Assembly (NCBI RefSeq): GCF_900105755.1 | Contig: NZ_FNTQ01000001.1 | Coordinates: forward strand, 8,742,001 to 8,806,000 | Length of the DNA: 64,000 bases | Direction: 5' to 3' | From: Streptomyces sp. Ag109_O5-10 | GTDB taxonomy: Bacteria; Actinomycetota; Actinomycetes; Streptomycetales; Streptomycetaceae | In this document: positions 1-8,893 of the stretch, one piece after another | Numbering within the stretch: position 1 is the first letter of the stretch | Layout: the number at the start of each line of letters is the position of its first letter | Notes under the pieces: model-generated | The model's database searches: none | The model's input: the letters and a program-made list of their open reading frames with translations, nothing else | What the model was told of the DNA's origin: nothing | Position numbers and translations under genes: made by a program

Positions 1-156
1 TCGTCGGCCCGCCGTGGTCGGGGCGGGCTGAGTTACGGATCGTGCGGAGAGACGACCCGGCACCGGGACGGGTTGTAAAGAGATGGCAAAGCCGTGCGGC
101 GGACGGGCGGCGGGTGACGGGTGCGGCCGGACGTTGGCCGGTTCGCCACCAGACTT

Positions 157-208
157 GAGTGGTTTGTTTTCTTGAATCACTCGTGTTTATGGCGATAGGT
201 TGTCGCCA
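157..208 (+). promoter_or_regulatory. furA promoter with two inverted repeats; probable leaderless start
   Basis: TTGAAT (172-177) and TAGGTT (196-201) form a -35/-10 pair with an 18-nt spacer. The -10 ends 6 nt before the furA ATG at 208, the geometry of a leaderless transcript, and no Shine-Dalgarno sequence is visible. An imperfect inverted repeat GAGTGGTT (157-164)/AATCACTC (175-182) covers the -35. A second, TGGCGA (190-195)/TCGCCA (203-208), brackets the -10. FurA proteins of this type repress their own furA-katG promoter, so these are good candidates for its operator; that assignment is inferred. Confidence 0.65.
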
Positions 209-645
209 TGACCGCCTCCCAGCCCCCGACGACCGCCGACGAGCTGCGCGGTGCCGGCCTGCGGGTGACGGCCGCCCGCGTCGCGCTGCTGGAGACCGTC
301 CGCCACGGGGACCACCTCGACGTCGAGGCGATCGCCTCGGGCGTCCGCGAGCGGGTGGGCCACATATCGCTTCAAGCCGTGTACGACGCGCTGCACGCGC
401 TCACCACGGCGAAACTCATACGCCGCATCGAACCGGCCGGCAGCCCGGCCCGCTTCGAGGGGCGTGTCGGCGACAACCACCACCACGTCCTGTGCCGGTC
501 GTGCGGTGCCGTCGCCGATGTCGACTGTGCGGTCGGTGACGCCCCGTGCCTGACCGCGTCGGACGACCACGGCTTCGCGATCGACGAGGCCGAGGTCATC
601 TACTGGGGCCTGTGCCCCGCCTGTTCCACCGCCAGTAGTTCCTGA
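208..645 (+). CDS. furA: Fur-family peroxide-responsive repressor FurA (CatR-like)
   Basis: A 145-aa Fur-family DNA-binding repressor. The N-terminal winged helix (about residues 10-85, with the recognition stretch near HISLQAVYDAL) is followed by a dimerisation domain carrying the NHHHVLCRSCG motif. Two zinc-binding cysteine pairs are visible, C96/C99 and C136/C139. Its place 76 bp upstream of katG, on the same strand, is the classic furA-katG arrangement, in which metal-bound FurA represses the operon until peroxide oxidises it. The ATG at 208 sits just after a -10 box. The last codons and the TGA lie inside the first unit of a 20-bp tandem repeat, so the extreme C-terminus (ASSS) is repeat-encoded. 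Confidence 0.93.
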   Translation: MTASQPPTTADELRGAGLRVTAARVALLETVRHGDHLDVEAIASGVRERVGHISLQAVYDALHALTTAKLIRRIEPAGSPARFEGRVGDNHHHVLCRSCGAVADVDCAVGDAPCLTASDDHGFAIDEAEVIYWGLCPACSTASSS

Positions 646-690
646 GTAAGTCCAGTAGTTCCCGAGTACATCCAGTAGTTCCTGAGTACG
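631..690 (+). repeat. Three tandem 20-bp repeats across the furA stop codon
   Basis: Units at 631-650, 651-670 and 671-690 share the core CCAGTAGTTCC(C/T)GAGTA. The furA TGA (643-645) is inside the first unit and the array ends 16 nt before the katG ribosome-binding site. Because the period is 20, each further copy places its TGA in another frame. This could be a polymerase-slippage array, or a processing or attenuation element in the furA-katG mRNA; the sequence does not decide between these. Confidence 0.85.
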
Positions 691-721
691 TCGATCCGCC
701 CTTTCCGGAAGGATTTCCCCC

Positions 722-2908
722 ATGTCTGAGGCCCAGGAGAACGCGGGCAAGTGCCCGGTCGCGCACGACCGCGCACCGCACCCCACCCAAGGCGGCGGCA
801 ACCGCCAGTGGTGGCCCGAGGGGCTCAACCTGAAGATCCTTGCCAAGAACCCCGCTGTCTCGAACCCCCTCGACGAGGGTTTCGACTACGCCGAGGCGTT
901 CCAGAACCTCGACCTCGCCGCCGTGAAACGTGACATCGCGGAGGTGCTCACCACCTCCCAGGACTGGTGGCCGGCCGACTTCGGCAACTACGGCCCGCTG
1001 ATGATCCGCATGGCCTGGCACAGCGCCGGCACCTACCGCATCTCCGACGGCCGCGGCGGCGCCGGCGCCGGCCAGCAGCGCTTCGCCCCGCTCAACAGCT
1101 GGCCGGACAACGGCAACCTGGACAAGGCGCGCCGTCTGCTGTGGCCGGTCAAGAAGAAGTACGGCCAGGCCATCTCCTGGGCCGACCTCATGATCCTCAC
1201 CGGCAACGTGGCCCTGGAGTCGATGGGCTTCAAGACCTTCGGCTTCGGTGGCGGCCGCGAGGACGTCTGGGAGCCGGAGGACGACGTCTACTGGGGTCCC
1301 GAGAAGGTCTGGCTCGACGACCAGCGCTACACGGGCGACCGTGACCTGGAGAGCCCGCTCGGCGCCGTCCAGATGGGCCTCATCTACGTCAACCCCGAGG
1401 GCCCCAACGGCAACCCGGACCCGATCGCCGCGGCCCGCGACATCCGCGAGACCTTCCGCCGGATGGCGATGAACGACGAGGAGACCGTCGCCCTCATCGC
1501 CGGCGGCCACACCTTCGGCAAGACCCACGGCGCCGGCCCCGCCGAGAACGTGGGCGCCGAGCCCGAGGGCGCCCCGATCGAGCAGCAGGGCCTCGGCTGG
1601 AAGAGCACCTACGGCACCGGCAAGGGCGGCGACGCCATCACCAGTGGTCTGGAGGTCACCTGGACCACCAAGCCCACCCAGTGGAGCAACGACTTCTTCG
1701 GCATCCTCTTCGGCTACGAGTGGGAGCTGACCGAGTCCCCGGCCGGCGCCAAGCAGTGGGTGGCCAAGGACGCCGAGGCGATCATCCCGGACGCGCACGA
1801 CCCGTCGAAGAAGCGTCTGCCCACGATGCTCACCACCGACCTGTCGCTGCGCTTCGACCCGATCTACGAGCCGATCGCGCGCCGCTTCCACGAGAACCCC
1901 GACCAGTTCGCGGACGCCTTCGCCCGCGCCTGGTTCAAGCTGACCCACCGTGACATGGGCCCGAAGTCCCTGTACCTCGGCCCGGAGGTCCCGGCGGAGA
2001 CGCTGATCTGGCAGGACCCGCTGCCGCAGGCCGAGGGCGAGGCCATCGACGCGGCCGACGTCACGGCTCTGAAGGCCAAGCTCCTCGACTCGGGCCTGAC
2101 GGTCTCGCAGCTGGTCAAGGCGGCGTGGGCGTCGGCCTCGACGTTCCGCGGCAGCGACAAGCGCGGCGGCGCCAACGGCGCCCGCGTCCGCCTGGAGCCG
2201 CAGCGCGGCTGGGAGGTCAACGACCCGGACGAGCTCGCCCAGGTCCTGCGGGTTCTGGAGGGCGTCCAGCGCGACTTCAACACCGGTGCCAAGAAGGTCT
2301 CCCTGGCCGACCTGATCGTCCTCGGCGGTGCCGCCGCGGTGGAGAAGGCCGCCAAGGACGCCGGTGTCGACGTCGAGGTGCCCTTCACCCCGGGCCGGGT
2401 CGACGCGACCGACGAGCACACGGACGCCGAGTCCTTCGCGGCTCTGGAGCCGACCGCGGACGGCTTCCGCAACTACCTCGGCAAGGGCAACCGCCTGCCG
2501 GCCGAGTACCTGCTCCTCGACCGCGCCAACCTGCTCGGCCTCAGCGCCCCCGAGCTGACCGTCCTCGTCGGCGGTCTGCGCGTCCTCGGCGCCAACCAGG
2601 GCGGCTCGAAGCACGGCGTCCTCACCGAGACGCCGGGCGTGCTGACCAACGACTTCTTCGTCAACCTGCTCGACATGGGCACGACCTGGAAGTCCACGTC
2701 CGAGGACCAGTCCACCTTCGAGGGCCGCGACGCGAGTGGCGCGGTCAAGTGGACCGGCACCCGTGCCGACCTGGTCTTCGGCTCCAACTCCGAGCTGCGC
2801 GCCGTCGCCGAGGTCTACGCGAGCGACGACGCCAAGGAAAAGTTCGTGAAGGACTTCGTGGCCGCCTGGACGAAGGTCGCCGACGCCGACAGGTTCGACC
2901 TGGTCTGA
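722..2908 (+). CDS. katG: Catalase-peroxidase KatG
   Basis: A bifunctional haem catalase-peroxidase of 728 aa, the normal family length, which detoxifies H2O2. The distal site is complete: R96, W99 and H100 in MIRMAWHSAGTYR. Y222 (GLIYVNPEGPNG) and M248 (ETFRRMAMND) can form the Met-Tyr-Trp crosslink needed for catalase activity. The proximal haem ligand is H263 in GGHTFGKTHG. The second, haem-less KatG repeat occupies roughly residues 420-728. A GGAAGGA ribosome-binding site (707-713) precedes the ATG. The gene is co-oriented with furA and presumably derepressed with it under peroxide stress. The stop codon lies in a 15-bp tandem repeat, followed by a strong hairpin. Confidence 0.98.
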   Translation: MSEAQENAGKCPVAHDRAPHPTQGGGNRQWWPEGLNLKILAKNPAVSNPLDEGFDYAEAFQNLDLAAVKRDIAEVLTTSQDWWPADFGNYGPLMIRMAWHSAGTYRISDGRGGAGAGQQRFAPLNSWPDNGNLDKARRLLWPVKKKYGQAISWADLMILTGNVALESMGFKTFGFGGGREDVWEPEDDVYWGPEKVWLDDQRYTGDRDLESPLGAVQMGLIYVNPEGPNGNPDPIAAARDIRETFRRMAMNDEETVALIAGGHTFGKTHGAGPAENVGAEPEGAPIEQQGLGWKSTYGTGKGGDAITSGLEVTWTTKPTQWSNDFFGILFGYEWELTESPAGAKQWVAKDAEAIIPDAHDPSKKRLPTMLTTDLSLRFDPIYEPIARRFHENPDQFADAFARAWFKLTHRDMGPKSLYLGPEVPAETLIWQDPLPQAEGEAIDAADVTALKAKLLDSGLTVSQLVKAAWASASTFRGSDKRGGANGARVRLEPQRGWEVNDPDELAQVLRVLEGVQRDFNTGAKKVSLADLIVLGGAAAVEKAAKDAGVDVEVPFTPGRVDATDEHTDAESFAALEPTADGFRNYLGKGNRLPAEYLLLDRANLLGLSAPELTVLVGGLRVLGANQGGSKHGVLTETPGVLTNDFFVNLLDMGTTWKSTSEDQSTFEGRDASGAVKWTGTRADLVFGSNSELRAVAEVYASDDAKEKFVKDFVAAWTKVADADRFDLV

Positions 2909-2975
2909 CCGAACCTGGTCTGAGCGACCGTGGTCCGACCGACCGTGGTCTGAGCGACCGTGGTCCGACCGACCG
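2901..2975 (+). repeat. Five 15-bp tandem repeats across the katG stop codon
   Basis: Units start at 2901, 2916, 2931, 2946 and 2961 and follow the pattern TGGTC(T/C)GA(C/G)CGA(C/A)C(C/G). Units 2-3 and 4-5 form an exact 30-bp repeat. The katG TGA (2906-2908) belongs to the first unit. The period is a multiple of three, so the codon pair GTC TGA recurs in frame in units 2 and 4, providing backup stops after readthrough. Confidence 0.85.
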
Positions 2976-2983
2976 GAGCCCTG

Positions 2984-3018
2984 TGCCCGGGCCGGCTCCC
3001 CGTGAGCCGGTCCGGGCA
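2984..3018 (+). terminator. Hairpin terminator after katG
   Basis: A 15-nt arm TGCCCGGGCCGGCTC (2984-2998), a 5-nt loop and the complementary arm GAGCCGGTCCGGGCA (3004-3018) with one G-T pair. It lies 75 nt after the katG stop. There is no long T-run, as usual for Streptomyces. Confidence 0.75.
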
Positions 3019-3185
3019 TTGCCGTCTGTGCGGCTGCCTGGTCAACTCCCCACCGGGACAAGCGCGTAGCACGCGACCTCGGCGGACTCTGCAGCACCAT
3101 CACCACCACGGGGACTGCGACGCCGCGTCGTCGCTGCCGCCCGCCCTCGATCCGTCGGTCCCCGACGCGGAACTGACGTCCGGCC

Positions 3186-3353
3186 ATGACGCAGGACCAC
3201 GTACGTCCGGAGTGGCGCGACGCCGCCCTCACCCTGGTCCTGGTCCTGGTCCTGGTCCTGGTCCCGGCCGCGGGCGGCCTGCCGGCCCCCTTCGAGGCCC
3301 GGGCCCCACCCCGTGCCGCGCGCACCACTCCTGACGCGAGGGTAACCCCTTAG
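3186..3353 (+). CDS. Doubtful 55-aa peptide with a Leu-Val repeat
   Basis: The ATG at 3186 opens a 55-codon frame: a polar start (MTQDHVRPEWRDAA), a hydrophobic run of alternating Leu and Val produced by a six-base DNA repeat, then a Pro/Ala/Arg-rich tail. It could be one short membrane span, but no convincing ribosome-binding site precedes it and the hydrophobic part may only reflect expansion of the CTGGTC repeat. The rest of the 3019-3490 gap between katG and the next gene shows no other convincing gene. Confidence 0.2.
   Translation: MTQDHVRPEWRDAALTLVLVLVLVLVPAAGGLPAPFEARAPPRAARTTPDARVTP
3233..3264 (+). repeat. Hexanucleotide microsatellite (CCTGGT)n
   Basis: About five uninterrupted copies of CCTGGT run from 3233 to 3264. 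They lie inside the doubtful 55-aa frame, where they encode alternating Leu-Val. Arrays of this kind can change length by slippage without breaking the frame. Confidence 0.85.
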
Positions 3354-3490
3354 TGACATGGCCTGGTCAAATCTGTCAGGCTTCCGACTCGCACCACTTC
3401 GCAACGCGTATGGCCGCCGCCGGCGCACCCCGGGCCGGACCGGCGGCCACTCAGCAGGCCAGGATCCCGGCCTCCGCAAAGGAGTTTCGT

Positions 3491-5328
3491 GTGAGATCGA
3501 CCCCCCACAGGGCCTTCGCCACCAGCGCGCTGGCCATCGCGGCGCTCGCCGCGGCCCTGCTCCCCGGCAGCACGGCGTCAGCCGCCGACCAGGCGGCCTG
3601 CACTCCCGCCCAGGTCGTCGCCAACGGCGGCTTCGAGAGCGGTACGTCACCCTGGACGCAGTCCTCGACCAGCGTGATCACCAGCCGCTCCGGCCAGTCC
3701 GCCCACGGCGGCTCCAGCTTCGCCTGGCTGGACGGCACCGGCTCCACCCATACCGACACGCTCTCGCAGAGCGTCAGCGTCCCCTCCGGATGCGCCGCGA
3801 CGCTCTCCTTCTGGCTGCACGTCGACACCGCCGAGACCACCTCGTCCACGGCGTACGACAAGCTCACGGCCAAGATCGGCAGTACCACGCTGGCGACCTA
3901 TTCGAACCTGGACAAGAACACCGGGTACGTGAAGAAGTCGTTCGACGTGTCCGCCTTCGCCGGCCAGACCGTGACCGTGGCCTTCACCGGCACCGAGGAC
4001 TCCAGCCTCCAGACCAGCTTCGTCGTCGACGACGTGGCCCTCGACACCTCGGCCGCCGGCACGCCCGGCGACACCACCCGCACCCCCGCAGCGCCGTCGT
4101 ACACCGTCAGCCTGACCAGCAACTCCGCCGGCACCGGCTGGAGCGGCCACGAGAGCGTGACCTTCACCAACGCCTCCGCGACCGCGCTCAGCGAGGTCTA
4201 CCTCAGGCTGTGGGACAACTACCACGGCACCTGCTCGGCCCCGCCGATCACCGTCAGCAACGTCACCGGCGGCACCGCGGGCGCCCTCTCGGTCGCCTGC
4301 ACCGCCCTGGAGGTCGCCCTGCCGACGCCGCTGGCGCAGGGCCAGAGCACCACGATCGGCTTCGACCTGGGCATCACCGTGCCCAGCGGCGCCGACCGCT
4401 TCGGCCACGACGGCGCCTTCAGCATGATCGGCAACGCGCTGCCCGTGCTCGCGGTCCGCGACGGCTCCGGCTGGCACCTGGACCCGTACACCAACAACGG
4501 CGAGTCCTTCTACTCCCTGGCCGCCGACTTCAAGGTGACCCTGGACCATCCCAGCAGCCTCCTGGTCCCGGCGACCGGCACCTCGGTCGACACCCCCGGC
4601 ACCAGCGGCCGTACCGTCACCACCGCCACGGCCTCCAAGGCCCGTGACTTCGCCTGGGCGGCCGGGCCGTTCACCAAGATCTCCGGCACCTCCCCGGGCG
4701 GCGTGCCGGTCAACATCTACTCGGTGTCGGGCATCAGTTCCTCCAGCGCCCAGTCCATGCTCACCACCGCCAAGTCGGCGGTCGACGCCCACGCCGGCCG
4801 CTTCGGGGCCTACCCCTACGGCGAACTGGACGCGGTCATCGACAACAACTTCTGGTTCGGCGGCATGGAGTACCCGGCTTCGTCCTCGACCTCGTCAGCA
4901 CCACCGCGCTCACCCACGAGATCGGCCACCAGTGGTGGTACGGCATCGTCGGCGACGACGAGTACAACAGCCCCTGGCTGGACGAGGCGTTCACCGACTA
5001 CGCCACCGATCTGGCGCAGGGACTGACCGGCAGCAACTGCTGGAACAGCGTCTCCTGGGCCTCGTCGGCCGAGAAGATCACCAACTCGATGGCCTACTGG
5101 GACACCCACTCCTCGCGCTACTCCACCGTCGTCTACGGCTACGGCAAGTGCGCCCTGCACGACCTGCGCCGCCTCATCGGTGACACCGCCATGACCAACC
5201 TCCTGAAGAGCTACGCCAGTTCGCACTGGTACGGCGTCTCGACCACCGCCGAGTTCAAGGCGGCGGCCCAGGCCGCGACCAGCACCGACCTGACGTCGTT
5301 CTGGACCACGCACCGCATCGACGGCTGA
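3491..5328 (+). pseudogene. Secreted M1-family metallopeptidase, interrupted by a single-base frameshift
   Basis: The GTG at 3491 follows AAAGGAG (3479-3485). A Sec signal peptide (residues 1 to about 31, ending ASA) precedes a jelly-roll-type domain beginning VVANGGFESG, then an M1 aminopeptidase-like region with the substrate motif FGGMEYP. Just after GMEYP, near 4873-4876, the frame is lost and stops at 5026. The rest of the enzyme continues in another frame to 5328: the zinc motif HEIGHQWWYG and the third zinc ligand region WLDEAFTDYATD, 18 residues on. Adding one G to the TACCCGG run (giving tac ccg ggc ttc) restores GMEYPGFVLD and one intact protein of about 612 residues. So this is either a sequencing error or a recent mutation that removes the catalytic zinc site. 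Confidence 0.8.
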
Positions 5329-5507
5329 CACCCGTCCGGAAGGGGCGGGGAATTTCCCCGAGGGGCAAAGCGCAGCCCGGGGATCTTTCCCGCTCCGTCC
5401 GCACACCGTCGTGTGGTACCTCTGTCGTCGTCCCCACGCCGACGAGCCCCTGGTGTCCTTCACATGAGCAACTCCCGCCCCTCACCCTGCGCCGCGGCGC
5501 GATCTCC

Positions 5508-6122
5508 GTGAGTCCCGAGCGACTGTCGATGCTCGGCGACGCCGTCTTCGCCATCGCCATCACCCTGCTCGCCCTCGACATCACCGTCCCCGAGGGCCTG
5601 CGCGACTCGGAAGTCCCGCACGCCCTGCGGGAGTTGCTGCCCGCGATCGGCGCGTACCTGCTGAGCTTCGCCGTCATCGGCGTGCTCTGGCTGACCCAGC
5701 ACGCCCTGTTCCGGATGATCGCGACCGTCGACCGCTGGCTGCTCTACCTGTACTTCGCCCTGCTCGCGGTCGCCGCGGCGCTGCCCTTTCCGACCAAGCT
5801 GATCAGCGAGTACGGCGAGACGGCGGCGGCCACGGCGTGCTACTCGGGCTCGATCGCGCTGTCCCTCGGCTTCCTCGGCGCGATGTACCTGCGCCTGCTG
5901 GCCGCCCCGGCGCTGGCGGTGACGGGCACGGACCCGGCGGAACTGCGGGCGTCGGTCCGCCGCAGCGCCCTGCACGTCCTGGTCTTCGTGACCGCGATCC
6001 CGCTGGCGTTCTGGTCACCCGGCCTCGCCAAGTACTGGTGGCTGATGGTGATCCCGGCCCGCGCCCTGCACCGGGCACCGGCACCGGCCGTGCCGGCCGC
6101 GGCCGGGGAAGAGCGGTCCTAG
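5508..6122 (+). CDS. TMEM175/DUF1211-family predicted potassium channel
   Basis: A 204-aa membrane protein opening with the family signature in RLSMLGDAVFAIAITLLALDITVP, the first pore helix of bacterial TMEM175 proteins, which form leak-like K+ channels. About six hydrophobic segments can be seen, matching the single six-helix unit of the bacterial forms. The GTG at 5508 is chosen because the signature starts within a few residues of it; an ATG at 5464 in another frame ends at a TGA overlapping this start and might be a short leader. The gene runs toward the minus-strand signalling phosphatase, with 11 bp between the two 3' ends. Confidence 0.8.
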   Translation: MSPERLSMLGDAVFAIAITLLALDITVPEGLRDSEVPHALRELLPAIGAYLLSFAVIGVLWLTQHALFRMIATVDRWLLYLYFALLAVAAALPFPTKLISEYGETAAATACYSGSIALSLGFLGAMYLRLLAAPALAVTGTDPAELRASVRRSALHVLVFVTAIPLAFWSPGLAKYWWLMVIPARALHRAPAPAVPAAAGEERS

Positions 6123-6133
6123 GCCCGCCCGGG

Positions 6134-8506
6134 TCAGGGGATGGCCAGTTCGGCCCAGATGGTCTTCCCGGACCCGGTGTAGCGCGTACCCCAGCGCTGC
6201 GACATCTGGGCGACGAGGAACAGGCCGCGGCCGCCCTCGTCGTCCCGGCGGGCCCGCCGCAGGTGCGGTGCCGTGTGCGCGTTGTCGGAGACCTCGCACA
6301 GCAGGCTGCGGTCCTTGATCAGCCTCAGCATCACCGGCCCGGTGGCGTACCGGATGCTGTTGGTGACCAGCTCGCTCACCACCAGTTCCGCGGTGAACGC
6401 CAGGTCGGCCAGGCCCCAGGACTCCAGCTGGCGCTCCGTGTCCGTGCGCGCCCGCGCCACCATCGCCGGGTCGGGCGGCAGCTCCAGGTCCGCCACCTGG
6501 CCGGCCCCGAGCCGCCGGGTACGGATCAGCAGCAGGGTCGCGTCGTCCGCCTGCGGCCCCGGCGGCAGCGTCGACAGCGCCCGGTCGCACAGCTCCTCCA
6601 GCGGGCACCGCTGCCAGGTGAGCACATGGGCGAGACGGTCGATACCGCTGTCGATGTCGGTGCGCCGGTCCTCCACCACCCCGTCGGTGAAGAAAGCCAC
6701 CACGCTGCCGTTGGACAGGCTCAGCTCGACGTTCTCGTAGGGCAGGCTGCCGAGCCCCAGGGGCGGACCCGGCGCCAGCGCGGACAGCGCCACCGAGCCG
6801 GTCGCGTCGGCCACGATCGGCGGCGGATGCCCCGCGCTCGCCCAGACACAGCGGCCGCTCACCGGGTCGTAGATCGCGTACAGGCAGGTCACCCCGAGCG
6901 CCTCGTCGCCGAGCCCGTCGTCCGCGTCGGGCTCGGAGTCCTGCGCGACCAGGCCGTCGAGGCGGGTGAGCAGCTCCGCCGGGTCGAGGTCCAGCAGCGC
7001 CAGGGTCCGTACGGTGGCGCGCAGCCTGCCCATGGTCGCGGCCGCGTGCACGCCGTGGCCGACCACGTCGCCGACGGTCAGCCCCACGCGGGCTCCGGAG
7101 AGCGGGATCAGGTCGAACCAGTCGCCGCCCACGCCCACCCGGCTGTCGGCGGGCAGATACCGGTACGCCACCTCGACCGCGCTCTGCTCGGGCAGGTGCT
7201 GCGGCAGCAGGCTCCGCTGCAGCACCAGGGCCGCCGCGTGCTGGCTCGTGTAGCGGCGGGCGTTGTCGATGCCGACGGCGGCCCGCTCGGTCAGCTCCAC
7301 CGCAAGGGTCTGCTCCTCGGGCCCGAAGGGGTCCGGGTTGTGGCTGCGCCGGAAGGTGGCGAGGCCGAGGACCGCGTCCCGGGCGAGCAGCGGGACGAAG
7401 AGGCTGGAGCGCCGCCCGTCCGGCGCGGGCCCGTCCGGTGACGTGGGCGGGACGGCGTCGACGACGGGGCGGCTGGTGGCCAGGCTCAGTGCCTGCGGCG
7501 ACGACGGCGGGTAGGAGACGGGACTGGTCCGGAACTCCTCCGGGGTCCGGCCGTGCATCCGCAGCAGGCTGTGGCCCGGCGCCGAACCCGTCGGCGGCTG
7601 CCGGCCCTCGATGACCGCCGGCGGGAGGTCGACCAGTACCTCGTCGGCCAGCTGCGGCACCGCCACGTCGGCGAGTTCCGCGGCGGTGCGGCGCACGTCC
7701 AGCGAGGCGCCGATGCGCTTGCCCGCCCGCACGAGCAGCGACAGCCGTTCCTGGGCCCGGTAGCGGTCGGTGATGTCCAGGGACTCCTCGAACAGGCCCA
7801 GCGGCTCGCCCCGGGCGTCCACCAGCCGGTGGTACGAGCAGGACCAGACGTGCTCGCGCACCGGGTCGGCGGGGGCCCGTCCCCGGTAGTGCATGCCCAT
7901 GATCGGTTCGCCCGTCGTGAGCACGTGCTCCATGATCTGGTCCTCGTCCGGCGGATGGTGCCGGGAGATGAACTCGCCCTCGGGGAAGAGGTCCGCCGCC
8001 GGACGGCCCACGTACTGGGCGACCCCCGCGAGCTCCAGATCGGTGGAGACGTTCCCCCAGACGACCCGCATGTCGGTGTCGAAGATCGTCAGGCCCACGG
8101 GGGACTCGGTGGCCAGCCCCTGCAACATGGCCAGCTGGGACTCCCAGCAGCGCAGCTCCTTCAGCTCCGCCGCGAGCACGACGGTCGCGGCCATGTCCTG
8201 GGTCACGATGGGGCTGAAGGTCACGGCCGCGCGCAGGGTACGCCCGTCCCGGCAGACCAGGTCCAGGACCGTGCTGCGGGGCCGGTGCGCCGTGCAGAGC
8301 GAGGAGGGCCGCTGTCCCGGGTCCGTCGCCAGCAGCAGGGCCGCCGGCCGGCCGAGCACGTCCTCGGCCGGATGCCCGAGCAGGCGCCGGGCCGACGGGC
8401 TCCAGCCCGAGATGCGGCCGTCGGCGTCCAGCACCGCGGCCGCGGCCTTGGTGAGGTCCAGAGGACTGTGGAAATCGACGTCGGCCGCGTTCGGAAAACG
8501 ATCCAT
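6134..8506 (-). CDS. PAS-PAS-GAF-PP2C-HATPase signalling protein (SpoIIE/RsbU-type phosphatase with an RsbW-like kinase domain)
   Basis: A 790-aa multidomain regulator. In order it has two PAS-like sensor domains (about 15-95 and 110-230, the second ending in ESLDITDRYRAQ), a GAF domain (about 255-410), a PP2C/SpoIIE phosphatase domain (about 425-640; metal motifs VGGDWFDLIPL, VGDVVGHG, FFTDGVVE) and a C-terminal anti-sigma-factor-type ATPase (about 660-790; N-box ELVTNSIRYA). Such proteins switch anti-sigma/anti-anti-sigma partners by serine (de)phosphorylation and are abundant in Streptomyces. The ATG at 8506 has an AGGGA-type site about 10 nt upstream; an in-frame upstream extension has no family resemblance. 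No sigma factor or antagonist is adjacent, so the partner is unknown. Confidence 0.88.
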   Translation of the reverse strand: MDRFPNAADVDFHSPLDLTKAAAAVLDADGRISGWSPSARRLLGHPAEDVLGRPAALLLATDPGQRPSSLCTAHRPRSTVLDLVCRDGRTLRAAVTFSPIVTQDMAATVVLAAELKELRCWESQLAMLQGLATESPVGLTIFDTDMRVVWGNVSTDLELAGVAQYVGRPAADLFPEGEFISRHHPPDEDQIMEHVLTTGEPIMGMHYRGRAPADPVREHVWSCSYHRLVDARGEPLGLFEESLDITDRYRAQERLSLLVRAGKRIGASLDVRRTAAELADVAVPQLADEVLVDLPPAVIEGRQPPTGSAPGHSLLRMHGRTPEEFRTSPVSYPPSSPQALSLATSRPVVDAVPPTSPDGPAPDGRRSSLFVPLLARDAVLGLATFRRSHNPDPFGPEEQTLAVELTERAAVGIDNARRYTSQHAAALVLQRSLLPQHLPEQSAVEVAYRYLPADSRVGVGGDWFDLIPLSGARVGLTVGDVVGHGVHAAATMGRLRATVRTLALLDLDPAELLTRLDGLVAQDSEPDADDGLGDEALGVTCLYAIYDPVSGRCVWASAGHPPPIVADATGSVALSALAPGPPLGLGSLPYENVELSLSNGSVVAFFTDGVVEDRRTDIDSGIDRLAHVLTWQRCPLEELCDRALSTLPPGPQADDATLLLIRTRRLGAGQVADLELPPDPAMVARARTDTERQLESWGLADLAFTAELVVSELVTNSIRYATGPVMLRLIKDRSLLCEVSDNAHTAPHLRRARRDDEGGRGLFLVAQMSQRWGTRYTGSGKTIWAELAIP

Positions 8507-8893
8507 GGGCACCGCTTCCCTCCGTGCTCCCCCAGCATCCCGTGCCGCAGGACGGACGACAACCGCACGGCCCGCCCGCCGGAGCGGAGCCGCACCACGA
8601 GAAGCCCTGACGGCCCGGGGCGCGGGACAGACCTTCGGCACCCGTCACGCGCGTCCCGCCGGCGATCCCGCCTCGGGCGGACCCGGCACCTGTCCGTCGT
8701 CCCCCACAGAAGGGTCGGCGCGAGCCGCGGGTGCTGCCGGACCCAGGCCGGGCGCGGCGCGATCTCCGTCTCGCGCAGGACGTCGGCGGTGCCGGGCCGC
8801 AGGGAGCGGCGGGACTGTGCATGGGCATGGAGACGCCGCGCGGCACGGCCCGGGGAGGAGGACCGTGCCGAGCGGGTCAGGACGCGGGGTGCG
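8507..8893. other. 387-bp gap without a recognisable gene
   Basis: It holds the upstream region of the minus-strand signalling phosphatase and the 3' flank of the minus-strand phosphoesterase. The only structure I see is the hairpin at 8841-8870. Open frames crossing it lack codon bias, a ribosome-binding site and family similarity. Confidence 0.6.
8841..8870 (-). terminator. Possible terminator after the phosphoesterase gene
   Basis: Arms CGGCACGG (8841-8848) and CCGTGCCG (8863-8870) are perfectly complementary around a 14-nt loop. They lie 24 nt beyond the minus-strand stop at 8894. The long loop and absence of a T-run keep this tentative. Confidence 0.4.

Noticed and set aside
631..2975. 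Short repeats near katG considered as CRISPR
   Set aside because: The units are directly tandem with no spacers and no cas genes are present.
3095..3109. CACCATCACCACCAC, resembling a His tag
   Set aside because: It is not inside a credible gene and has no vector-like flanks; such runs occur by chance in GC-rich DNA.
596..3328. Very long open frame on the minus strand opposite katG
   Set aside because: It mirrors katG, whose codon bias keeps antisense frames open in high-GC DNA. The product is low-complexity Arg/Gly/Val/Asp sequence with no family motif.
5341..5365. GGGGAATTTCCCC palindrome after the M1 peptidase considered as a terminator
   Set aside because: The stem is short and has no real loop; support is too weak to list.
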